DNA from: Chitinophagales bacterium
Lineage (GTDB): Bacteria > Bacteroidota > Bacteroidia > Chitinophagales > Chitinophagaceae
Assembly: GCA_015654495.1 (NCBI GenBank)
Contig: JAATGW010000390.1
Location: 1 to 12,477 of the forward strand
DNA length: 12,477 nucleotides
Direction: 5' to 3'
Positions 1 through 5,021 of this stretch are shown piece after piece. Under the pieces are notes generated by a model. It did no database searches, was not told where the DNA came from, and saw nothing but the letters and a program-made list of their open reading frames with translations. Both the position numbers and the translations under genes were made by a program. Position 1 is the first letter of the stretch, and each line of letters opens with the position of its first letter.

Positions 1-1397
1 AGGTCCCTGAGTTCTGCCTCATTCATCGGGGAACTCACAATCATATTCGGTATACAACGCATGTAGGCAATATCGTAAGCTCCATGGTGTGTCGGCCCAT
101 CCTCACCTACGAGGCCACCACGATCAAGACAAAAAACAACCGGGAGTTTCTGTATAGCAGCATCATGCACAACCTGGTCATAGGCACGTTGCATAAATGA
201 AGAATAGATATTACAGAATACCCTTAAACCCTGGGTTGCCAGGCCTGTACTTAAGGTTACCGCATGCTGTTCGCAGATGCCTACGTCAATTGCACGATCC
301 GGCATTTTTTCCATCATGAACTTAAGCGATGAACCCGACGGCATTGCTGGTGTTATTCCGAAAATCTTATCGTTTTTCTCAGCCAGTTCAATCATAGTAT
401 ACCCGAAAACGTCCTGGTATTTCGGCGGCTGGGGAGTTTCAAATTTTTTCTTAAAGATTTCTCCGGTAACCTTGTCGAACAAACCTGGCGCATGCCACTT
501 GGTCTGATCTTTCTCAGCAAGTTCATAGCCCTTACCCTTCACTGTTAGAATGTGGAGGATTTTGGGGCCGGGAATATCTTTCAGGTCATTTAGCGTGTCA
601 ACCAGTTTTGTAATATTATGACCGTCGATAGGTCCGAAATACCGCAATTTCATCGCCTCAAAAAGGTTACTGCTTTTATTCAGGAAGCTTTTCAGACTAT
701 GATCGAGTTTACTGGCGATTTCCCTGGAAAATTTCTTTCCGGGCAATTTTCCCAGCACATTCCAGATATCATCTTTGAATTTGTTATAGGTATGAGATGT
801 GGTAATATCCGTCAGGTATTCCTTTAAAGCACCTACATTCGGATCGATACTCATGCAATTGTCGTTCAGAACGATCAGCAGATCTGAATCGGAAACCCCG
901 GCATGATTCATCGCTTCAAATGCCATTCCTGCGGTCATTGAACCATCGCCGATAACTGCAATCGCTTTGCGATCACGTTCGCCCTTGTATTTCGCGGCCA
1001 GGGCCATACCCAATGCAGCTGAAATGGAAGTAGATGAATGCCCGACACCAAAAGTATCATATTCACTTTCGCTTCTTTTCGGGAAGCCACTTAATCCTTT
1101 GTATTTTCTGTTGGTAATAAACTGATCCCTTCTGCCCGTTAGTATTTTATGACCGTATGCCTGGTGGCCTACATCCCAGACCAGTTGATCGTATGGGGTA
1201 TTAAACACATAATGGAGTGCAACACTGAGTTCCACTACGCCAAGGCTGGCTCCGAAATGGCCGCCATGAACACTCACGACGTCAATAATGAACTGGCGGA
1301 GCTCATCGCTCAGCTGATGCAATTGTTCACGGTCTAATTTCCTCAGGTCAGCAGGACTGTCTATCTGCTGAAGTAAGGGTCCGGCCTGTATTTCCAT
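1..1397 (-). CDS. dxs: 1-deoxy-D-xylulose-5-phosphate synthase, C-terminus cut off by window edge
   Basis: DXS condenses pyruvate with glyceraldehyde 3-phosphate, using thiamine diphosphate, in the first step of the cytosolic MEP pathway to isoprenoids. The minus-strand frame is open from the ATG at 1397 to the left edge (465 codons; the family is about 620-640 residues, so roughly the last quarter is missing). Visible landmarks: VFNTPYDQLVWDVGHQAYGH at 64-83, FGVGHSSTS at 116-124, the thiamine-diphosphate/Mg motif GDGSMTAG from 150 to the Asn at 164, YFGPIDGH in the middle of the protein, and the pyrimidine-domain DVGICEQH with the catalytic Glu at 376 and His at 378. The start gives a normal N-terminus. 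The gene is divergent from the histidine kinase at 1723 and there is no sign that the two share function. No clear Shine-Dalgarno precedes the start. The identity is very secure. Confidence 0.97.
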   Translation of the reverse strand, partial: MEIQAGPLLQQIDSPADLRKLDREQLHQLSDELRQFIIDVVSVHGGHFGASLGVVELSVALHYVFNTPYDQLVWDVGHQAYGHKILTGRRDQFITNRKYKGLSGFPKRSESEYDTFGVGHSSTSISAALGMALAAKYKGERDRKAIAVIGDGSMTAGMAFEAMNHAGVSDSDLLIVLNDNCMSIDPNVGALKEYLTDITTSHTYNKFKDDIWNVLGKLPGKKFSREIASKLDHSLKSFLNKSSNLFEAMKLRYFGPIDGHNITKLVDTLNDLKDIPGPKILHILTVKGKGYELAEKDQTKWHAPGLFDKVTGEIFKKKFETPQPPKYQDVFGYTMIELAEKNDKIFGITPAMPSGSSLKFMMEKMPDRAIDVGICEQHAVTLSTGLATQGLRVFCNIYSSFMQRAYDQVVHDAAIQKLPVVFCLDRGGLVGEDGPTHHGAYDIAYMRCIPNMIVSSPMNEAELRD

Positions 1398-1574
1398 ATA
1401 CTGGTAGAATCAATTGTAAAAGTATCAAAAAAACAGGGTTGAGTCCGTTTCTCCGGAAGCTAATTTCCAGGTAATTATAACAGAAAATCAGCCGTTTTGT
1501 TGTATAACGCAAACTGGTCGAAAATGTAAAGAGCTTAAACCCAGAATATTATGTATAAACTTGGAAAATAAATT

Positions 1575-1587
1575 AGTGCATAGCACT
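1575..1587. repeat. Small perfect inverted repeat (5-bp stem, 3-nt loop)
   Basis: AGTGC-ATA-GCACT is a perfect 5-bp inverted repeat with a 3-nt loop. It has the same geometry as the first hairpin of the repeat modules at 3653-4066, and like the last of those modules it sits close to a GTTNAAC heptamer array (15 bp away here, 1 bp away at 4066). It has no T-run, so it is not an intrinsic terminator. It could equally be chance: a 5-bp inverted repeat is common. Confidence 0.35.
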
Positions 1588-1601
1588 GATTTTACGTTTC
1601 C

Positions 1602-1636
1602 GTTAAACGTTCAACGTTGAACGTTCAACGTTGAAC
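1602..1636. repeat. GTTNAAC heptamer array, five units
   Basis: Five contiguous 7-bp units of the form GTTNAAC start at 1602, 1609, 1616, 1623 and 1630, with N = A, C, G, C, G. Units 2-3 and 4-5 each make a perfect 14-bp palindrome (1609-1622 and 1623-1636). The array lies 87 bp upstream of the kinase start. The same heptamer recurs three times at 4068-4088. Each AACGTTNAA step matches 8 of 9 positions of the published LytTR-binding consensus, and units three apart are 21 bp apart, so this might be an operator; it may also be a dispersed extragenic repeat with no role in regulation. Confidence 0.85.
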
Positions 1637-1722
1637 ATCTATCCGACTATTTCGCCATTAGTACAAAAGCATTAACTTACCGGAGGCAAAAGATTAGTTT
1701 TGATCATGTTCAAGCACACACC

Positions 1723-2772
1723 ATGTCAGGATTCCTGAACAGGATACCCAATTATTGGGTTTTTCAGGCTATTGGTTGGGGGATGTTCATCATCACCAAC
1801 ACCTTCTTCGCAATCACTTTCGACAGGTATAATACAGACTTCATCGGGAGGCTGATTACGTTTGTTGCGATAGGCCTTATTTTCTCCCATATCATGCGCG
1901 ATGTTATCAAGCGTACAAAAATTCTGCAGCGTACGCTGAATGAACAGATCGTTGGGTTTATACTAATTACCTTATTTTTTGCGACCGTGGTTGGCTTTCT
2001 GGATACCCTGCTCACCAGCAGCTTTGATATCCGCATCGAACAGGAAAACGAATTGACTGCTACGGAAATGGTGATTAGTCATTCCTTCTATGCTTTTGTT
2101 TATCTCTTCATGTGGAATTGTATTTATTTCATTTACCATTATATCGATAAATCCCGTAACCAGCAGTTCGACACATTAAAATTGCAGACCCTGGTAAAAG
2201 AACTGGAGCTGAAAACGATAAAATCCCATATCAATCCGCATTTCATTTTCAATGCGCTCAATAGCATCCGGGCCCTGATCGACGAAAACCCATCCAGGGC
2301 ACGGGATGCCATAACCGAACTCAGTAATATTCTCCGCAGCAGCATGCAATCCGAAAACCAGGAAACTGTGCCGCTTGAAAGAGAATTGAATATTGTAAAA
2401 GACTATCTCGCTCTTGAACATATCCGTTTTGAAGACAGGCTTAAAGTGCAGTATGAAATTGATGAGGATACCCTTAGCCAGCCGGTACCGCCGATGATGT
2501 TACAGACACTGGTTGAAAATGCCATCAAGCATGGTATCAGCAAATACGAAGACGGCGGAATTGTAAAAATTATTTCAGATTTCAGAGGTAACAATCACGA
2601 GCTGATTGTTCAGAATACCGGCAAACTCAATGGCGGTATGAATAAAGGCGGTTTTGGTTTACATAGTACGGCGAGCAGACTTGGACTGCTTTTCGGCAAT
2701 ACCGCCCGTTTCGAAATTCATGATACTCCCAACAATCTTGTGGAGGCCAAAGTAAGTATTCCCGTACAATAA
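1723..2772 (+). CDS. Membrane sensor histidine kinase, LytS/YehU type (His_kinase family)
   Basis: This 349-aa inner-membrane kinase should autophosphorylate on His and pass the phosphate to the response regulator encoded next to it. Four hydrophobic segments lie at about 11-33, 44-62, 76-97 and 119-141, followed by a short coiled linker. The kinase core is the LytS type: phosphoacceptor His173 in the motif INPHFIFNALNSI (170-182), the N-box LVENAIKHG at 263-271, and the glycine-rich ATP motif GGFGLHSTASRL at 309-320. No extracellular sensor domain is seen, so the signal is probably read by the membrane segments; its nature cannot be told. The ATG at 1723 is the first in-frame ATG, but no Shine-Dalgarno is next to it. 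An out-of-frame ATG at 1706 opens a 10-codon reading frame that overlaps the start. Family assignment is sure; the specific role is unknown. Confidence 0.95.
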   Translation: MSGFLNRIPNYWVFQAIGWGMFIITNTFFAITFDRYNTDFIGRLITFVAIGLIFSHIMRDVIKRTKILQRTLNEQIVGFILITLFFATVVGFLDTLLTSSFDIRIEQENELTATEMVISHSFYAFVYLFMWNCIYFIYHYIDKSRNQQFDTLKLQTLVKELELKTIKSHINPHFIFNALNSIRALIDENPSRARDAITELSNILRSSMQSENQETVPLERELNIVKDYLALEHIRFEDRLKVQYEIDEDTLSQPVPPMMLQTLVENAIKHGISKYEDGGIVKIISDFRGNNHELIVQNTGKLNGGMNKGGFGLHSTASRLGLLFGNTARFEIHDTPNNLVEAKVSIPVQ

Positions 2773-2795
2773 TATTATTTATCAATTGTAGCTAT

Positions 2796-3533
2796 ATGGT
2801 AAAAAAAGCAGTTATTATCGATGATGAGAGACTGGCACGCAACGAGTTAAAAAAACTTCTGAGTGATTATCCTGAAATTGAAGTTGTGGCAGAAGCAGCG
2901 AATGCATCAGAAGGAATTCAGAGAATTGGTGAATTTAATCCTGATCTTATTTTTCTGGATATACAGATGCCTGGTAAAACAGGCTTCGAAATGCTGGCGG
3001 AACTGGAGAGAGCACCACATGTTATTTTCACTACAGCCTATGACGAGTATGCACTTCGCGCTTTTGAAGTGAATGCACTCGATTATCTTCTGAAACCAGT
3101 GGAACCAAAAAGATTGTCTGACGCTATTCAGAAGCTGGAGCATATTGATGAAAAAGAAGGAGAGGATGATGAAATCAGTCATGTTGCCCGTGGTCCTCTC
3201 GGTGAATACGACCAGGTATTTGTTAAAGACGGGGAACGCTGCTGGTTTGTGAAACTCACAGATATTCGTTTATTCGAGTCCGTTGGCAACTATGCCAAAG
3301 TGTTTTTCGGTTCCAACAAACCATTAATCTTAAAATCGCTGAATGCACTTGAAGAACGACTCGATGAAAAGATCTTCTTCCGTGCCAACCGCAAGCATAT
3401 TGTAAACCTGCGCATGATCGAAAAAGTGGAGCCTTATTTTAATGGCGGACTGCTGCTTGAAATAAAAGGCGGTGAAAAGATTGAAGTGAGCCGCAGACAG
3501 GCTGTGAAGTTTAAGGAGATGATGAGCCTCTGA
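2796..3533 (+). CDS. LytTR-family DNA-binding response regulator
   Basis: This 245-aa cytoplasmic regulator is the expected partner of the kinase ending 23 bp upstream; the two almost certainly form one operon. The receiver domain (about 3-118) has the acidic pair Asp9/Asp10, phosphoacceptor Asp55 in LIFLDIQMPG, Thr79/Thr80 and the conserved Lys100 in YLLKPVEP. A charged linker (118-128) leads to a LytTR DNA-binding domain (about 138-245), recognised by FESVGNYAKVFF (160-171), the FFRANRKHIVNL stretch (194-205) and VSRRQAVKFKEMM at the C-terminus. LytTR proteins bind pairs of short repeats near promoters. Targets are unknown; the heptamer array upstream of the kinase is a candidate for self-regulation. 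The stop codon is followed after 1 bp by the GAAGTNC heptamers of the repeat region. Confidence 0.95.
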   Translation: MVKKAVIIDDERLARNELKKLLSDYPEIEVVAEAANASEGIQRIGEFNPDLIFLDIQMPGKTGFEMLAELERAPHVIFTTAYDEYALRAFEVNALDYLLKPVEPKRLSDAIQKLEHIDEKEGEDDEISHVARGPLGEYDQVFVKDGERCWFVKLTDIRLFESVGNYAKVFFGSNKPLILKSLNALEERLDEKIFFRANRKHIVNLRMIEKVEPYFNGGLLLEIKGGEKIEVSRRQAVKFKEMMSL

Positions 3534-3534
3534 G

Positions 3535-3612
3535 GAAGTCCGAAGTTCGAAGTTCGAAGTACGAAGTAAACAGCCTTTGAAGTCCGAAGTACGAGGTAAG
3601 AAGTAAACAGCC
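3535..3612. repeat. GAAGTNC heptamer array, nine units in two blocks
   Basis: Five 7-bp units at 3535-3569 (ending CC, TC, TC, AC, AA after GAAGT) are followed by a 9-bp spacer starting ACAGCC and four more units at 3579-3606 (GAAGTCC, GAAGTAC, GAGGTAA, GAAGTAA), then ACAGCC again. The final unit of each block ends in AA rather than NC, so the block boundary is itself conserved. The same arrangement recurs at 3801-3841 and 3993-4033. Confidence 0.9.
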
Positions 3613-3652
3613 AAATACAATGTCTGAATTGCTTTGCACTAATAACTATAAA

Positions 3653-3698
3653 GTGCCTATGGCACGAACCATATTGTAGCGCAGGGCGCCAGCCCTGG
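3653..3698. repeat. Composite repeat module A (two hairpins, most diverged copy)
   Basis: Hairpin 1 is GTGCC-TAT-GGCAC at 3653-3665; hairpin 2 is CAGGGC-GCCA-GCCCTG at 3682-3697. Compared with the other copies, the stem of hairpin 1 has T to G on one arm and A to C on the other, so pairing is kept. The linker ends TTGTAGCG as in modules B and C (TAGCG). This module lacks the T-run before hairpin 1, and the following 3699-3723 looks like decayed heptamers. Confidence 0.85.
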
Positions 3699-3723
3699 GA
3701 CACGAGGTATGCAGGGAGAAATC

Positions 3724-3835
3724 AACAGCCAATACAGGTACGGTTTTTCAGTTCCGTAGGAACGGTGAATTTTGTATCGCAGGGCGTAAGCCCTGGGTAG
3801 GAAGTACGAGGTACGAAGGCCGAAGGCCGAAGTAA
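3724..3835. repeat. Composite repeat module B with heptamer tail
   Basis: Order: AACAGCCAATACA at 3724-3736, a T-run, hairpin 1 GTTCC-GTA-GGAAC at 3751-3763, linker ending TTGTATCG, hairpin 2 CAGGGC-GTAA-GCCCTG at 3780-3795, then TAG and five heptamers at 3801-3835 (GAAGTAC, GAGGTAC, GAAGGCC twice, GAAGTAA). It shares most positions with modules C and D. Confidence 0.9.
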
Positions 3836-3910
3836 ACAGCCAAATACAAATGGGTTTTTTCAGTTTCGTAGGAACGGTGAATTTTGTAGCGCAGGGCGTA
3901 AGCCCTGGGG
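3836..3910. repeat. Composite repeat module C without heptamer tail
   Basis: It starts with ACAGCCAAATACA, has a T6 run, hairpin 1 GTTTC-GTA-GGAAC at 3863-3875 (one G-T wobble replaces a C-G pair) and hairpin 2 CAGGGC-GTAA-GCCCTG at 3892-3907. The heptamer tail is absent; GGATGGATG leads directly into module D. Confidence 0.9.
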
Positions 3911-3917
3911 ATGGATG

Positions 3918-4027
3918 AACAGCCAATACAATTTTGTTTTTCAGTTCCGTAGGAACGATGATTTTATAGCGCAGGGTTTCAACCCTGGGTAGGAAGTTCG
4001 AGGTACGAAGGCCGAAGTCCGAAGTAA
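3918..4027. repeat. Composite repeat module D with heptamer tail and altered second hairpin
   Basis: AACAGCCAATACA at 3918-3930, a T-run, hairpin 1 GTTCC-GTA-GGAAC at 3944-3956, and hairpin 2 CAGGGT-TTCA-ACCCTG at 3972-3987. In hairpin 2 the innermost C-G pair of the other copies has become T-A on both arms, keeping the stem intact while the loop sequence differs. Five heptamers follow at 3993-4027. Confidence 0.9.
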
Positions 4028-4066
4028 ACAGCCAAATACAAATGGGTTTTTCAGTTCCGTAGGAAC
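4027..4066. repeat. Composite repeat module E, truncated after the first hairpin
   Basis: AACAGCCAAATACA at 4027-4040, a T-run and hairpin 1 GTTCC-GTA-GGAAC at 4054-4066 match the other modules. Hairpin 2 is missing: the sequence switches, one base after hairpin 1, to the GTTNAAC heptamers. This looks like a 3' truncation or a junction between two repeat families. Confidence 0.85.
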
Positions 4067-4067
4067 G

Positions 4068-4088
4068 GTTGAACGTTGAACGTTTAAC
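4068..4088. repeat. GTTNAAC heptamer array, three units
   Basis: Three contiguous units, GTTGAAC, GTTGAAC and GTTTAAC, start at 4068, 4075 and 4082, followed by GTTTTTT, and end 5 bp before the stop codon of the TIM-barrel gene. This is the same family as the array at 1602-1636. The T6 after a weak A/T-rich palindrome could in principle act as a terminator for plus-strand transcription, but the stem is too weak to call one. Confidence 0.85.
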
Positions 4089-4093
4089 GTTTT

Positions 4094-5011
4094 TTATCCC
4101 AGCAATTTATCAAGATAGACCTTGCTGGCAGTAATGCTTGCAATTGCATCTGCAGGCATATCATGCTCTACAAAAAACTGTTTTAGTCCTGATTCTTTTG
4201 CAGCTGCAAATATGGGTTTGAAATCCACGGTACCCTGCCCGACGGGACAAGGCTTACCACTGGCGTCAATATCTTTTACATGCCATAAAGGGAAACGTCC
4301 CGGGTGTTTCTTAAATAAATCAACAGGATTCACTCCGGCCTTGGTTGCCCAGCCCAGGTCCAGTTCAAATTTAAGAACATCTGCAGGCAGCTTCAGAAAT
4401 TCATCATAAGGCACAACATTTTCTACAGTTTTGAACTCTGCTTCATGGTTGTGAAAACAAAGAGTGATGCCGGCCTTTTTTGCAGCCAGCCCTGATTTGT
4501 GCATTGTTTCAGCAGAGCTCTTTACTTCTTCAGCAGTTTTCACGGGAGTGCTGGCGCATACCAGGTAAGGAACTCCGGCTTCAGCCAGGTCATGGATCAA
4601 TTCTTCATGATTGTCGCGAAGATTTTTCATTGGTGGGATCACGATCTCTTTTCCATTAGCGTCGAGCATTGGTTTGGCATTTGCCGGACGAACATAAGGC
4701 GCGCCCGTTACATGATGTGATTTCCAGTTCAGACCCATTCCCTTCAGCATCGCTGCAAATTCCTTTGCTGTTTTACCATAGTAACCACCTTTACGGCTAA
4801 ACGCCGATTCAATCTCTGTATATCCGAGGTCTGCAATTTTTTTCAGCGTTCCTTCCACATCCTGATCCATAGTTGTGAAAAAAGTAAAAAGCTGCAGACC
4901 ATATTTATAATTTGATGCAAAAGACAGAGCCTGCAATTGCTTTAAGCCTGGGAGCATCAGCCCACCCAATGTTGCAAAACCCGTATTGCGGATAAATTTT
5001 CTTCTGGACAT
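4094..5011 (-). CDS. Tat-exported TIM-barrel sugar phosphate isomerase/epimerase-like protein
   Basis: The 305-aa product has a twin-arginine signal at its start (SRRKFI at 2-7, then a hydrophobic stretch to about 31), so it should be folded in the cytoplasm and exported. The rest fits the xylose-isomerase-like TIM barrel (AP endonuclease 2 family): GLQLFTF near 38-44, DLGYTEIESAF at 61-71, CFHNHEAEF at 185-193, FELDLGWATKAG at 215-226, LWHVKDID at 242-249 and FFVEHD at 279-284. Likely metal or substrate residues are His187, Glu190, Asp218, His244 and Glu282, by analogy with the family. The substrate is unknown; isomerase, epimerase or keto-sugar lyase activity are all possible, and the usual 'sugar phosphate' label fits poorly with an exported protein. 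It starts 10 bp after the dehydrogenase gene and is probably co-transcribed with it. Its stop lies next to the repeat region. Confidence 0.9.
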   Translation of the reverse strand: MSRRKFIRNTGFATLGGLMLPGLKQLQALSFASNYKYGLQLFTFFTTMDQDVEGTLKKIADLGYTEIESAFSRKGGYYGKTAKEFAAMLKGMGLNWKSHHVTGAPYVRPANAKPMLDANGKEIVIPPMKNLRDNHEELIHDLAEAGVPYLVCASTPVKTAEEVKSSAETMHKSGLAAKKAGITLCFHNHEAEFKTVENVVPYDEFLKLPADVLKFELDLGWATKAGVNPVDLFKKHPGRFPLWHVKDIDASGKPCPVGQGTVDFKPIFAAAKESGLKQFFVEHDMPADAIASITASKVYLDKLLG

Positions 5012-5021
5012 CCTGTTTGAT

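Larger units (their letters stand above)
1398..1722. other. Divergent intergenic region between dxs and the histidine kinase gene
   Basis: This 325-bp stretch must hold the promoters of both dxs (minus) and the two-component operon (plus). I see no open reading frame worth calling. It contains a small perfect hairpin at 1575-1587 and a GTTNAAC heptamer array at 1602-1636, described separately. I searched for the Bacteroidota promoter pattern (TTTG at -33, TAnnTTTG at -7) and found no convincing match on either strand. A strong GGAGG lies at 1682-1686 but is 36 bp upstream of the kinase ATG, too far to serve it directly. Confidence 0.7.
3534..4093. other. Gene-free repeat-rich region between convergent genes
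   Basis: This 560-bp stretch separates the 3' ends of the response regulator (plus) and the TIM-barrel gene (minus) and is almost wholly repetitive. It holds two kinds of 7-bp tandem repeat (GAAGTNC and GTTNAAC), six copies of AACAGCC, five copies of a 13-bp hairpin and four of a 16-bp hairpin. Several minus-strand frames are open across it, but they only translate the repeats. No coding gene is supported. Confidence 0.9.

Noticed and set aside
277..1337. Plus-strand open frames at 277-507, 618-827 and 1149-1337
   Set aside because: All are antisense to the uninterrupted dxs reading frame, which explains the region.
3434..3926. Minus-strand open frames across the repeat region with repeated LRTS-like residues
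   Set aside because: They are translations of the GAAGTNC heptamers and hairpin modules, have no start context or family match, and two of them run into the response regulator gene.
3535..4066. CRISPR-like repeat array
   Set aside because: Repeats are of mixed type and length, the sequences between them are themselves repeats rather than unique spacers, and no cas gene is nearby.
3653..4066. Hairpins as rho-independent terminators
   Set aside because: On the plus strand the T-run precedes hairpin 1 rather than following it, on the minus strand an A-run follows, and hairpin 2 has no T-run on either side.
4068..4095. Terminator formed by the GTTNAAC units and the following T6
   Set aside because: The only stems possible are 4-5 mostly A-T pairs with a tiny or absent loop; too weak to support the call.
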